NCBI RefSeq assembly: GCF_001299475.1
Contig: NZ_CYUJ01000003.1
Span: forward strand, 1 to 64,000
Direction of reading: 5' to 3'
DNA from: Neofamilia massiliensis
GTDB lineage: Bacteria; Bacillota; Clostridia; Tissierellales; Peptoniphilaceae
Length of the DNA stretch: 64,000 bases
This document shows, piece after piece, positions 21,351-30,104 of this stretch. Every line of letters begins with the position of its first letter. Within the stretch, counting starts at the first letter, position 1. The translations under genes were made by a program, and so were the position numbers. Below the pieces are notes generated by a model. That model was not told the DNA's origin. It saw nothing but the letters and a program-made list of their open reading frames with translations, and did no database searches.

Positions 21351-21803
21351 TTAGTCCATAATTATTTCTTGTAATTGTTTTAGGCTAAAAATATAAACTC
21401 CAACATTTGTTATTATTAGCTGGCTAAGACTTATTGAAATAAAAGAGATAAAAAAATTTAAGCCAGAAGTATAATACAAGGCCAGTCCAACAAAAAGGCC
21501 GGATATTAAAGAAAAAATCGCCGCATTTATATGTTTGTTTTTTACATATTTAGAAATAGCATAAGTTATTGCTGCACAGGAAATTCCAACTCCAATATCG
21601 ATTATGCCAAGAGGCGAAAAAATATTTGCAAGGCCTGCTGCCAATATAAAAGTTCCAACGTACTTTCTATTACAAAATGGAATTACCGACATGGCCTCTC
21701 CTATTCTAAATTGGATCATCCCAAAACCAATTGGGTTTATGTTTATTAAAATAAAATATATGCCTATTAAAATCGCTTTTTTTGTTAAATCTTTTATCTC
21801 CAT
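21351..21803 (-). CDS. queT: QueT-family transporter (ECF S component)
   Basis: A 150-residue hydrophobic protein with about five to six helices. The pattern QFRIGEAMSVIPF near residue 30 and the GIIDIGVG segment match the QueT family, the substrate-binding subunit of an energy-coupling-factor importer for a queuosine precursor. The energising EcfA/T genes are not in the window, as expected for group II ECF systems. I saw no preQ1 riboswitch in the leader (21804-22010). An ATG lies behind AAGGAGAAG. Confidence 0.83.
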   Translation of the reverse strand: MEIKDLTKKAILIGIYFILININPIGFGMIQFRIGEAMSVIPFCNRKYVGTFILAAGLANIFSPLGIIDIGVGISCAAITYAISKYVKNKHINAAIFSLISGLFVGLALYYTSGLNFFISFISISLSQLIITNVGVYIFSLKQLQEIIMD

Positions 21804-22014
21804 TAACTTCTCCTTTTATCTGTCACTTTTATAATACCACAAAGATTTTTTCTATAAGTACAAACTTCTCTTTTAAAATTTTATATGAAAATTAAAAAAT
21901 TTTAGTGTAATTATAGTCTTTCTTTTTACTTTAAGATAAAATGTGATAAAATACTTATTGTATTAATTATAATGTAACTTTTAAGAAAATTCACTTTAAT
22001 TTGAAAGGATAAAA

Positions 22015-22767
22015 ATGAAAAATATATTTAATAAGTTCCTAGACGTCCTTAGCTATCTATTTTCAAAGTTGTCTTATGTAATAATTATAGCAGTTTTAGG
22101 ATTGTTTGTTTTTTCAAAACTAAATAATCTTTTTGATGTTGGAATAATTGATAACGAAAATTTCATAAGCAAAAAACTTAATTTAAATAGCGAAGAAGAA
22201 GTTGTAGATCTAAGTCCTGCAAAAATTATCTACAAGGGTGGCAGGCCAAGCGAAGAACAAATCCAAGCTGAAGAAGAATTTTTGAAATCGAAGGGATCAA
22301 TAGTTTCTTTTGAAATTAAAGCCAACCAAAGTGTAGACGAAGTTTGTGATAGTATTCTAGCTGCAGGTCTTATAAATGACCCTACTTCTTTTAAAATGAT
22401 GTTAGAATCAACTAAGTTAATTGATAAAATCGAGCCTGGAACCTATGAAGTCCCATCAGATATTCGAAATAGAGATTTGATTTCTGAAATTACTCACACT
22501 GAAACAGTTAACGAAAGTATTTCCTCGAAGAATGTTGAAAAAGAAGAAACAATCGACTTGGTTACTTTTGAAATAAAAGAAGAAGATGGACCTATTGAAG
22601 TGTCTAATACATTAAAAGAAGCTGGCCTAATCCAAGATACCACAACTTTTATAAATCTCTTAGAAGATGCAAATCTTTTAGATGAAATAAAACCTGGCAA
22701 ATATAGGCTACCAAGAAATATTAAAAATATAGACTTAATAGAGTCAATAACACTAAATGAACAATAA
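22015..22767 (+). CDS. Membrane-anchored protein with two MltG/YceG-like LysM-type modules
   Basis: A 250-residue protein with one N-terminal membrane helix (about 18-36) and an outside region containing two similar modules, residues 97-160 and 183-246. Each has the pattern V..I..AGLI.D...F..ML......I.PG.Y..P..I.N.DLI..IT, which is the LysM-like subdomain at the N-terminus of endolytic transglycosylase MltG. No transglycosylase domain follows; the gene stops after the second module with a strong terminator. It likely binds peptidoglycan or partners MltG. Specific role unknown. An ATG lies behind GAAAGGATAAA. Confidence 0.72.
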   Translation: MKNIFNKFLDVLSYLFSKLSYVIIIAVLGLFVFSKLNNLFDVGIIDNENFISKKLNLNSEEEVVDLSPAKIIYKGGRPSEEQIQAEEEFLKSKGSIVSFEIKANQSVDEVCDSILAAGLINDPTSFKMMLESTKLIDKIEPGTYEVPSDIRNRDLISEITHTETVNESISSKNVEKEETIDLVTFEIKEEDGPIEVSNTLKEAGLIQDTTTFINLLEDANLLDEIKPGKYRLPRNIKNIDLIESITLNEQ

Positions 22768-22768
22768 A

Positions 22769-22807
22769 AAAACTTCTGCTTAAGACTTTCTTAGGCAGAA
22801 GTTTTTC
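22769..22807 (+). terminator. bidirectional terminator
   Basis: An 11-base stem AAAACTTCTGC / GCAGAAGTTTT with TTTTTCTTT after it on the forward strand and an A-tract before it that gives a U-run on the reverse strand. It serves the forward MltG-like gene and the convergent pncB. Confidence 0.88.
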
Positions 22808-22814
22808 TTTATCA

Positions 22815-24254
22815 TTATCTTTTTTCCTTTAATAATTTATCTTTTAATGTCCAAAGATCTAAACTCAAGTCTACATAATATTCGTGAGGATATTCTAATC
22901 TCTTTTGTTCTTCCCAAAGTCTAGCAACTGCTTTTTCAGATTTTTCTTTTATCTGATTAAGGCTTGGAAGTTTGTAGACTAGTTTTCCGTCCTTATAAAT
23001 TCTCTTTAACATTTTTACTGCCTGATAGTCGGTAAGAGTTCTTCTCTTCCAAGTAAAGTTTGGATGAAATATTTCAACAGAATCTGTATCTTCATATTTT
23101 TCATCGTGCAGACATACTAAATCAGCCAGTGGAGCATCATCTTTATTTGAATAAAACCTATAGACTTGTTTAAAGCCAGGAGTTGTAATTTTTTCTACAT
23201 TTTCGCTAATTTTAATTTTTGGAATGATTTCTTCATTTTTTTCAACAGCTACAAGTTTGTATACTCCACCAAAAACTGGATCGCTTTTTGCAGTTATTAG
23301 TCTTTCACCTACACCAAAGGAATCGATTTGGGCTCCTTGGTCTAAGAGAGACTTAATTATTTTTTCATCTAAGGAATTTGAAACCATAATTTTTACATCT
23401 TCATAGCCATGGGCATCAAGGGTCTTTCTAATTTGCTTGCTTAAGTAGGCAATGTCCCCACTGTCAATTCTAACACCTGTTGGCCTGTGACCACTTGGAA
23501 CAACAACTTCATCAAAAACTTTAATGGCATTAGGCAGGCCTTCTTTTAAAACGTCATAGGTGTCAATAAGAAGATTGCAATTTTCTGGATAAGTTTCTGC
23601 ATAGGCCTTAAAGGCTTCATATTCGCTATCAAAAAACTGTACCCAGGAGTGGGCCATTGTTCCCAAGGCTGGAATATCAAACATCTTTCCTGCCAAGGTA
23701 TTGGAAGTTCCAATAGCTCCTCCAATATAAGATGCCCTAGCTCCATAAAGAGAAGCAGAATAACCTTGGGCTCTTCTTGAGCCAAATTCTGAAACTGCCC
23801 TACCTTCAGCAGCATTTACAATTCTTCTTGTTTTTGTAGCTATTAGAGACTGGTGGTTAATAGTAAGTAAGATCAAAGTCTCCATTAGTTGAACTTGAAT
23901 AATCGGACCTCTTATAATCATTAAAGGTTCGTTAGGATAAACAGTTTCCCCTTCTTCAAAGGACCAAATGTCGCATTTAAATTCAAAGTTTTTTAGATAG
24001 TCTAAATATTCTTCAGAAAGATTGTGATTTTCTCTTAAATAAGAAATCTCATCTTCATCAAAAGATAGGTTTTCAATATAGTTTACGACATTTTCTAGAC
24101 CAGCAAAAACTGCATAACCTCCATCGTCTGGAATTTTTCTAAAGTAGACATCAAAATAAACTATTGTATCTTCATGGCCCGTTTGTAAAAATCCATTGCC
24201 CATAGATAGTTCATAGAAGTCAGTTAATAAATTAAGTTTGTTTAAATCTTTCAT
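22815..24254 (-). CDS. pncB: Nicotinate phosphoribosyltransferase
   Basis: A 479-residue enzyme of NAD salvage that makes nicotinate mononucleotide from nicotinate and PRPP. LLTDFYELSMGNGF near the N-terminus, the EFGSRRAQG and ARASYIGGAIGTSN segments and the ribose-phosphate site TGVRIDSGD are characteristic. The ATG at 24254 follows GGAGAGTGAAA; an in-frame upstream ATG five codons earlier lacks a site. It is monocistronic, with its own end hairpin. Confidence 0.95.
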   Translation of the reverse strand: MKDLNKLNLLTDFYELSMGNGFLQTGHEDTIVYFDVYFRKIPDDGGYAVFAGLENVVNYIENLSFDEDEISYLRENHNLSEEYLDYLKNFEFKCDIWSFEEGETVYPNEPLMIIRGPIIQVQLMETLILLTINHQSLIATKTRRIVNAAEGRAVSEFGSRRAQGYSASLYGARASYIGGAIGTSNTLAGKMFDIPALGTMAHSWVQFFDSEYEAFKAYAETYPENCNLLIDTYDVLKEGLPNAIKVFDEVVVPSGHRPTGVRIDSGDIAYLSKQIRKTLDAHGYEDVKIMVSNSLDEKIIKSLLDQGAQIDSFGVGERLITAKSDPVFGGVYKLVAVEKNEEIIPKIKISENVEKITTPGFKQVYRFYSNKDDAPLADLVCLHDEKYEDTDSVEIFHPNFTWKRRTLTDYQAVKMLKRIYKDGKLVYKLPSLNQIKEKSEKAVARLWEEQKRLEYPHEYYVDLSLDLWTLKDKLLKEKR

Positions 24255-24298
24255 TTTCACTCTCCTCATTTTATAAATAGATTATACAACACATTATA

Positions 24299-24327
24299 AA
24301 AAATAACAGCCTCAATAAAGAGGCTGC
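24299..24327 (-). terminator. terminator of murI
   Basis: Stem CAGCCTC / GAGGCTG with a 6-base loop, followed on the reverse strand by TTATTTTTTATAATG. It lies about 105 bases beyond the murI stop. A second hairpin without a U-run (24390-24418) lies between them. Confidence 0.75.
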
Positions 24328-24389
24328 TAAAGTCAAATAGAAAAATTTTTCTATAATTATTTTAATACTATATGAGTTTCTTTTTTTAA

Positions 24390-24418
24390 TAAGTAAATCA
24401 TCCATGGATTATTACTTA
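24390..24418. repeat. 29-base inverted repeat between murI and its terminator
   Basis: TAAGTAA and TTACTTA flank a core with ATCC and GGAT arms, so the whole stretch folds into one hairpin with a single mismatch. Neither strand has a U-run after it. It may be an mRNA-stabilising hairpin or a protein site. Confidence 0.5.
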
Positions 24419-24430
24419 AAATCCACATGG

Positions 24431-25228
24431 CTATAAGTTTTTAACTTCATCAATTGTCAAAGTATCTCCTAAAATTACATTTCCAATTTTTTTATACGAT
24501 TCAGTGTCACCTGAAGTAAAAAATTCCACCTTGCCCTTATCTTTTTCAGAAGTTAACATTCCCTCTTTTGCAAGCTCTCCTTTAATTATCTCAGCACATT
24601 TTTTCGCTGGATCAATAATTTTTATATCCTTACCCTTTTCCTTATAATAGTCAACTACAAAGTCTTGCAAAACTGGGAAATGAGTACAAGATAACATAAC
24701 TCCGTCAGGATCAATAGTAGCTTGGTCTAAGTAAGAGTAGACAATTTTTCTTCCTTCTTCACTTTTCCCTAAACCATTTTCTACAGCTAAAACCATTTTT
24801 GGAGCGCCAATGCCTTCAACTTCAATAGAAGGTTTGCCTGCCTTTAATAATTTTTGTATAAGTCCTGACCTTATAGTCGCCTCAGTTGCAAGCACTAAAA
24901 CCTTTTCCAGATCATTTTCTAAAGCAGCCATTACTCCTGGCTCAATAACACCTACAACAGGAATGTCAGTGGACTTTGAAATTTTTTCTAACGAATAAAC
25001 AGTAGCAGTATTGCATGCTATAACAAAAGCTTTTAAACCCAAATTCTCTAATTTTTTAAAAGCAGAATATGAAAGGCTTTCGATTTCTTCCCCTGGTCTA
25101 GTCCCATAGGGAACGTTTTTCGTATCTCCAAAAATATAAAAGTCTTCAGCAGGCATTGCCTTGTACAATTCTTTTAAAACAGTAAGTCCTCCTAAACCAC
25201 TGTCAAAAACTCCAATTTTTTTATTCAT
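24431..25228 (-). CDS. murI: Glutamate racemase
   Basis: A 265-residue racemase making D-glutamate for peptidoglycan. GVFDSGLGGLTVLKEL with the catalytic-site Asp, the first catalytic Cys in FVIACNTATV and the second in LSCTHFPVL are all present. The ATG at 25228 follows GGAGGGTAAGT. An upstream in-frame start 16 codons earlier would have no site, so the shorter protein is taken. It is divergent from guaA. Confidence 0.95.
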   Translation of the reverse strand: MNKKIGVFDSGLGGLTVLKELYKAMPAEDFYIFGDTKNVPYGTRPGEEIESLSYSAFKKLENLGLKAFVIACNTATVYSLEKISKSTDIPVVGVIEPGVMAALENDLEKVLVLATEATIRSGLIQKLLKAGKPSIEVEGIGAPKMVLAVENGLGKSEEGRKIVYSYLDQATIDPDGVMLSCTHFPVLQDFVVDYYKEKGKDIKIIDPAKKCAEIIKGELAKEGMLTSEKDKGKVEFFTSGDTESYKKIGNVILGDTLTIDEVKNL

Positions 25229-25322
25229 ACTTACCCTCCTTTTTCTTACACTCCTTATTATAACAAATAAAAGCAAGTTTACTTAAGAAAAATGAAAATT
25301 TTCCTAAAACTTTTTCGCCTTA

Positions 25323-25351
25323 TTGAAAGAAAAAAAATAAAGTGATAATAT
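25323..25351 (+). promoter_or_regulatory. guaA promoter
   Basis: TTGAAA (25323-25328), a 17-base spacer and TAATAT (25346-25351), 29 bases before the start codon. The short leader leaves no room for a purine riboswitch. Confidence 0.6.
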
Positions 25352-25379
25352 TGTAAATATAAATACTTAGGAGGTTTAA

Positions 25380-26909
25380 ATGAAACATCAAGAAATAACA
25401 GTTATAGACTTTGGTGGTCAACACTGCCAGCTAGTAGCTAGACGAATAAGAGATCTTAATGTATATTGTCAAGTTATTCCCTATAAAAAAGCCCTTGACC
25501 ATATAAAAGAAAATAAGCCCCTTGGCATAATTTTAATTGGCCAAGCAGGCAAAGATTTAACTGACAAGCATAAATTAGTAATAGAAGAATTAAGAAAAAC
25601 AAAACTTCCAATACTTGCAATAAACTATGCAATTGAAGAAATAATAAAAAATAACGGCGGCAAAATTGAAAGTTGCCAAGACCTTAATGACCTTGTAGAA
25701 ATTGAAAACACAAGTAAACACAACTTGTTAGCAGATATTAACAGCCCTTCTAAGGTTTGGACTTCATTTTTTATAAAATCATCTGACCTTGGACCAGGTT
25801 ACGAAATAATCCAACAAACAAAAGACGGAGATTTTGTCTCAGCACTAAACGAAGAAAAATCACTTTACCTAGTCCAATACCATCCAGAACTATCAACAAG
25901 TGAAAATGGTACAGAGCTAATTAAAAACTTCCTTTATAATATTTGCAAGTGCCAAGGAGACTGGACAGTAAAAAACTTTAAAGAAGCCCAAATCCAAAAA
26001 ATTAAAGACCAAGTTGGAGATAAAAAAGTTCTCCTTGCCCTATCAGGTGGAGTTGACTCATCAGTTTGTGCAGCCTTAATTTCCAAAGCCATAGGCAAAA
26101 ACCTAACCTGTGTCTTTGTTGATACTGGACTAATGAGAAAAAATGAAGGCGACGAAGTTGAAGGATTTTTTAAAGATCAAGACCTAAACTTCATTAGACT
26201 AGATGCAGAAGAAAGATTTTTAGGAAAACTAAAAGGTGTCACAGATCCAGAAAAGAAGAGAAAAATAATTGGCGAAGAATTTATAAGAGTCTTTGAAGAA
26301 GTTGGAAGACAAGTTGGTTCAGTAGACTACCTTGCCCAAGGAACAATTTATCCTGACATAATAGAATCAGGCAAAGAAGACGACCAAGTAATTAAATCTC
26401 ACCACAATGTAGGTGGTCTACCAGATGTAATTGACTTTAAAGACCTAGTAGAGCCATTAAAAGATTTATTCAAAGACGAAGTCAGAAGACTGGGAGAAGA
26501 GTTAGAGATGCCTGACTACTTAGTCCACAGACAACCCTTCCCTGGCCCAGGACTAGCAGTAAGAGTAATGGGAGAAATTACTAAAGAAAGATTAGATATT
26601 CTAAGAGAAGCTGACTATATCTTTAGAGAAGAAATTGCCCTAGCAGGCCTTGATAGAGAAATCAGCCAGTACTTTGCAATAATAACAAATATCCAAACAG
26701 TAGGAGTAAAAAACGATCAAAGAACCTACGACTACACCCTAGCCCTAAGAGCAGTAAAAACCAACGACTTTATGGTTGCTGACTGGGTAAAAATTCCATT
26801 TGAAGTTTTAGAAAAAGTTTCAACTAGAATTACTAGCGAAGTCAACCATATAAACAGAGTTGTCTACGACATAAGCTCAAAACCACCAGCAACAATTGAA
26901 TGGGAATAG
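25380..26909 (+). CDS. guaA: GMP synthase with degenerate glutaminase domain
   Basis: A 509-residue enzyme aminating XMP to GMP. The ATP pyrophosphatase domain is intact: LSGGVDSSV (about 219-227), DTGLMRKNEG and the dimerisation domain ending in PPATIEWE. The N-terminal class I glutaminase domain is abnormal. The usual GICYG nucleophile motif reads LAINYA, with Asn at residue 82 where the catalytic Cys belongs, and the GGP oxyanion loop reads IGQAGKD. The later YHPE with the triad His and Glu remains. The enzyme probably uses free ammonia or a separate glutaminase. The last 11 bases of the gene are the left attachment site of the element downstream. Confidence 0.93.
   Translation: MKHQEITVIDFGGQHCQLVARRIRDLNVYCQVIPYKKALDHIKENKPLGIILIGQAGKDLTDKHKLVIEELRKTKLPILAINYAIEEIIKNNGGKIESCQDLNDLVEIENTSKHNLLADINSPSKVWTSFFIKSSDLGPGYEIIQQTKDGDFVSALNEEKSLYLVQYHPELSTSENGTELIKNFLYNICKCQGDWTVKNFKEAQIQKIKDQVGDKKVLLALSGGVDSSVCAALISKAIGKNLTCVFVDTGLMRKNEGDEVEGFFKDQDLNFIRLDAEERFLGKLKGVTDPEKKRKIIGEEFIRVFEEVGRQVGSVDYLAQGTIYPDIIESGKEDDQVIKSHHNVGGLPDVIDFKDLVEPLKDLFKDEVRRLGEELEMPDYLVHRQPFPGPGLAVRVMGEITKERLDILREADYIFREEIALAGLDREISQYFAIITNIQTVGVKNDQRTYDYTLALRAVKTNDFMVADWVKIPFEVLEKVSTRITSEVNHINRVVYDISSKPPATIEWE
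26898..26908 (+). repeat. attL core, left end of integrated element
   Basis: GAATGGGAATA, the first copy of an 11-base direct repeat whose second copy is at 41034-41044. It covers the last codons of guaA (E-W-E-stop). With the right-hand flank restored the gene would read GAA TGG GAA TAA, so integration leaves the protein unchanged. The 3' end of guaA is a known integration site for tyrosine-recombinase elements. Confidence 0.88.
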
Positions 26910-26965
26910 TAGCAAAATTTTCTAAAATGGCTTAATTACAAGCTATATAGAGAATGAAAAATGGC

Positions 26966-26990
26966 TGCTGGTACTCAAATGGTACTGGAA
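26966..26990. repeat. left-end GGTACT repeats, possible integrase arm sites
   Basis: Two GGTACT units (CTGGTACTC at 26968-26976 and GGTACTGG at 26981-26988) about 60 bases inside attL. The same hexamer opens a tandem array near the right end (40908-40930), the layout expected of arm-type recombinase sites. Confidence 0.45.
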
Positions 26991-27044
26991 GTAAAAAAGA
27001 ATAAACTAAATAATAGTTCCAAGTGGTTTACATTTGGGCAAAAT

Positions 27045-27076
27045 AAGACCGTAGTTTAAAAACTGCGGTCTTTTTG
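27045..27076 (+). terminator. terminator downstream of guaA inside the element
   Basis: Stem AAGACCGTAGTT / AACTGCGGTCTT (one mismatch or wobble) followed by TTTTTGCG. It is element-encoded and replaces guaA's displaced terminator. The rest of 26910-27150 holds no gene. Confidence 0.82.
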
Positions 27077-27150
27077 CGTTCATTTTATTATTCTTTTTCT
27101 CTAGAGAAGGGTCAAATTAACGTAATTTAATTTAATTAAAATTTTTAAAG

Positions 27151-28017
27151 CTAAATGTATATTGCAATAGGTATTACCATAATAACTGGTGCACTTATTA
27201 CAGTTTTAATTCCGCCCTCACCAACGAATTGATCTAAAGATGGATCAGAAAAAAATTCTTGAAATTCTTTCATTTTATCTAATTGGAGCTTAGAAAAAAC
27301 TGTATTTCTAAGTAGGCTTATCTCCCCATCATCCATACAAACTTTAATAACCTTTCCTAATATTTTATAGTTTCCATCGGTAACTTCACTCATATTATTA
27401 TTTAAAAAGTAATTTTCATCTGTTGGAAGGATTATATTAATTTTATCTGCTTCACAAATTATATCTTTTTTTCCATCTGCTTGAAGCCCTTTAATTAAAC
27501 CATCTATTTGGGAGTTTAGCCTTTTATCTGTCAACACATTTCCTTTTCTGTTTTTATTATTTTTAGGATTGTTATCAGTAAATAAGTTTGCTAAAGTTAT
27601 AATTTCTTTGAATCCAGATAACATATCAATAACTGGATTGTTTTTCAGAGTTCCTTGAACTTCAACAAAATCTCCAATATTTAAGTTATTAATGTCACGA
27701 TTAATAAACTTTGCATTCTCCAATTGTTCTTTTAGTTGCTGGAACAAAGAAACTGGAGTGTGGGTTCTTTCTTCAATAATAGTTTCACCATCATTTGACG
27801 TACCTTTATGATTTCCACGAACTCCTATATTCAAAAACGCGAATAGATTGTTAGTGCCTATATTTGATTCTATATCATTTACTTGATTTTTATTTTTTGA
27901 AGTTTGAACATTTTTAACATCTGCAAAGCCATCCTCAATTGTAGCTAACATATCAAAAACTATTTTAGTATTAAGATAGATTGGTATTGTAAGCTTATTC
28001 TTTTCTATTTTATTCAC
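27151..28017 (-). CDS. DUF6414-like protein of unknown function
   Basis: A 288-residue soluble protein starting at GTG. The opening IPIYLNTKIVFDMLATIEDGF and the general layout resemble the DUF6414 family as I remember it; this is a recollection, not a search. A middle region INNLNIGDFVEVQGTLKNNP may form a small beta domain. The C-terminus APVIMVIPIAIYI is hydrophobic. No catalytic motif is recognised. It sits alone at the left edge of the element, a common place for accessory cargo, and faces guaA. A defence role is only a guess from position. Confidence 0.6.
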   Translation of the reverse strand: MNKIEKNKLTIPIYLNTKIVFDMLATIEDGFADVKNVQTSKNKNQVNDIESNIGTNNLFAFLNIGVRGNHKGTSNDGETIIEERTHTPVSLFQQLKEQLENAKFINRDINNLNIGDFVEVQGTLKNNPVIDMLSGFKEIITLANLFTDNNPKNNKNRKGNVLTDKRLNSQIDGLIKGLQADGKKDIICEADKINIILPTDENYFLNNNMSEVTDGNYKILGKVIKVCMDDGEISLLRNTVFSKLQLDKMKEFQEFFSDPSLDQFVGEGGIKTVISAPVIMVIPIAIYI

Positions 28018-28089
28018 TACTTTAAATCGCCTTTCCTATAAATTGTATGGTTTTCATGTTATTTATCTTATATTCTAGATTTATTATTT

Positions 28090-28521
28090 TTATTTTAAAA
28101 ATCTTGATTTTTTAGGATAAGATAACTTCCAATCTTCAAATTCTTCGTCTGTTATTTCATCGTTGTAATGCTTTTTTCTCATTTCATTCCATTCTATTAG
28201 AAAATTATTAAAGTCTACATCATTTGATAATAGTCCTGTGACTTCTCCATCGTCTGCTAATGGTCTAAACTTCATATCTTTTTCATAATCAAATATTATA
28301 TGCATTATTTCAAAAATAGAATTAGGTTCATGATCGATCAATGCTGATATATCACAACCAAGTGCTTCAGATATTTTTTGTAATTGTTCTTTACTTGGAG
28401 ATCTATTTCCAAGTTCGTAATTTCTTATAGCAGCATCTGTCAATCCAGACTTAATGGCAAGTTCTTTTTGAGTTAAGTTTCTCATAAGTCTTAACTTTTT
28501 TAATTTTTCTCCAGAAATCAA
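28090..28521 (-). CDS. XRE-family transcriptional repressor
   Basis: A 143-residue regulator with a Cro/CI helix-turn-helix at residues 1-65 (TQKELAIKSGLTDAAIRNYELGNRSPS) and a small acidic C-terminal domain. It starts at TTG behind AGGAGGAGT. It is divergent from the excisionase-like and integrase genes across a 262-base region with GAAC/GTTC inverted motifs, so it is probably the element's master repressor, keeping excision and mobilisation off. Confidence 0.85.
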   Translation of the reverse strand: MISGEKLKKLRLMRNLTQKELAIKSGLTDAAIRNYELGNRSPSKEQLQKISEALGCDISALIDHEPNSIFEIMHIIFDYEKDMKFRPLADDGEVTGLLSNDVDFNNFLIEWNEMRKKHYNDEITDEEFEDWKLSYPKKSRFLK

Positions 28522-28564
28522 ACTAACTCCTCCTTATTTCATAATAACTATAAATATTTTATCA

Positions 28565-28707
28565 CAAGACGAACAAAAGCTCAACAAAACTGTTCTGTTA
28601 CAAATATCTGCAAGCATCTGAATATTTTAGAAAAAAATAAATAGAAAAAACTTGACAGAACAAATATGAACTGTTATTATATATACATACCGTTCGATAA
28701 TGAACGG
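28565..28707. promoter_or_regulatory. Divergent control region of repressor and xis-int
   Basis: A forward promoter-like TTGACA with TATTAT 17 bases later lies around 28651-28680. Around it are inverted GAAC/GTTC motifs: one widely spaced pair near 28569-28596, GAAC repeats within the promoter, and the 18-base CCGTTC-GATAAT-GAACGG at 28690-28707 just downstream. These are good candidates for operators of the XRE repressor. Confidence 0.55.
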
Positions 28708-28783
28708 AAAATGTAAGATATAAAAATTAATGCTCGCCTTTTTTGAGGATGTAGAACCTTACAAACTATAAAAGGAGGACATT

Positions 28784-28978
28784 ATGAAAGGTATTTTTAT
28801 GAATGCAAAAGATGTGCAAGAATTTCTTGATGTAAGTAGGACAACTGCATATCAAATAATAAATGATATGAATCAAGATCTACTTAAATTAGGCTATCGT
28901 GTGCAAAGAGGAAAGGTAAATAGAGAATACTTTATGGAAAAGTATTGCTATAAACCAACAAATACAAAGGAGGTTTAG
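28784..28978 (+). CDS. xis: Excisionase-like small DNA-binding protein
   Basis: A 64-residue basic protein with a winged-helix/MerR-like HTH (MNAKDVQEFLDVSRTTAYQII), the usual form of recombination directionality factors beside tyrosine integrases. An ATG lies behind AAAGGAGGACATT. Its stop is 1 base before the integrase GTG, so they are translationally linked. It could also act as a transcriptional activator; excisionase is inferred from position. Confidence 0.78.
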   Translation: MKGIFMNAKDVQEFLDVSRTTAYQIINDMNQDLLKLGYRVQRGKVNREYFMEKYCYKPTNTKEV

Positions 28979-28979
28979 A

Positions 28980-30104
28980 GTGCCAGCATTTAGAGATGAA
29001 AGTGGGAACAAGACTTGGTTTTGTAAATTTAATTACACCAACTGGAAAGGAGAAAAATTAACTAAGAAAAAACGTGGATTTTCAACGAAAAAAGAAGCTT
29101 TAAAATGGGAACAAGAATTTTTAAATCAACATTCTGAATCGATTGAGATGAGCTTTAGGGAGTTTTTTGAACTTTATAAGAGAGATAGAAAACCAAGAAT
29201 AAGAGAAAATACTTGGAGGACAAAAGAAGCAATTGTAAATCAAAAAATACTTCCTTATCTAGGTGATCTAATGCTTAATGAGATAAGTAATGTAACCATA
29301 ATTCAATGGCAAAATGAGCTTATGAAGATTAAGGATAAGAATGGGAAAAACTACTCTCCTACTTATTTGAGAACTATTCATGCCCAGTTATCTAGTATCT
29401 TAAATCATGCCTGTAGGTACTACAATTTAAAAACTAATGTTGCTCGTGATGTTGGTTCTATGGGAGAAAAAGAAGCTGACGAAATGCTCTTTTGGACACA
29501 AGATGAATATGAAAGATTTATAGAAGCTATTAAAGATAAACCTGAATCATTCTATGCCTTTGAACTGTTATATTGGTGTGGTCTTAGGATGGGAGAATTA
29601 TTAGCCTTAACAAAAGAGAAATTTGATTTTGAAAGGCATACATTAAAAATTGATGAATCTTTACAAAGGATTAATGGGAAAAATGTAATAACTGCTCCTA
29701 AAACTAAAAAAAGCATAAGGACAATAGTTATGCCTGAATTTCTAACTTATGAGATCAAAGAATATATAGATAGCTTTTATAAGTTAAAACCAAAAGACTT
29801 AATATTTAATTTCTCTAAGAGCTACCTACACCATGAAATGGATAGGGGATCTAAGAAAGCTCAAGTAAAACGAATTAGAATACATGATTTAAGGCATTCT
29901 CACGTTTCACTCTTAATTGAACTTGGATTTTCTGCAACTGCAATAGCTGATAGGGTTGGACACGAATCCATTGACATCACCTATAGATATGCTCATCTTT
30001 TCCCTAGCAAGCAAAAAGAAATGGCTTTGTCTTTAACACAAGTAAGACATAATAAGGCAAATGACTGGAAAGATTTATTAGAAGAGGACGATAAAGATGT
30101 TTAG
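28980..30104 (+). CDS. int: Tyrosine recombinase / integrase
   Basis: A 374-residue phage-type integrase. An N-terminal AP2-like arm-binding region (about 1-55) is followed by a SAM-like core-binding domain (55-160) and the catalytic domain. Catalytic residues are visible as Arg203 in CGLRMGEL, His302 and Arg305 in HDLRH, the His in VGHES and Tyr337 in TYRYAHLFP. The GTG start follows GGAGGTTTAGA. Position near a guaA 3'-end direct repeat fits its being the enzyme that inserted the element. Confidence 0.95.
   Translation: MPAFRDESGNKTWFCKFNYTNWKGEKLTKKKRGFSTKKEALKWEQEFLNQHSESIEMSFREFFELYKRDRKPRIRENTWRTKEAIVNQKILPYLGDLMLNEISNVTIIQWQNELMKIKDKNGKNYSPTYLRTIHAQLSSILNHACRYYNLKTNVARDVGSMGEKEADEMLFWTQDEYERFIEAIKDKPESFYAFELLYWCGLRMGELLALTKEKFDFERHTLKIDESLQRINGKNVITAPKTKKSIRTIVMPEFLTYEIKEYIDSFYKLKPKDLIFNFSKSYLHHEMDRGSKKAQVKRIRIHDLRHSHVSLLIELGFSATAIADRVGHESIDITYRYAHLFPSKQKEMALSLTQVRHNKANDWKDLLEEDDKDV

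Noticed and set aside
21804-22010. preQ1 riboswitch upstream of queT
   Set aside because: No preQ1 core or pseudoknot-like tail was found in the leader on the reverse strand.
24390-24418. Terminator for murI at the 29-base palindrome
   Set aside because: Neither strand has a U-run after it; the hairpin at 24307-24326 with TTATTTTTT is the better terminator.
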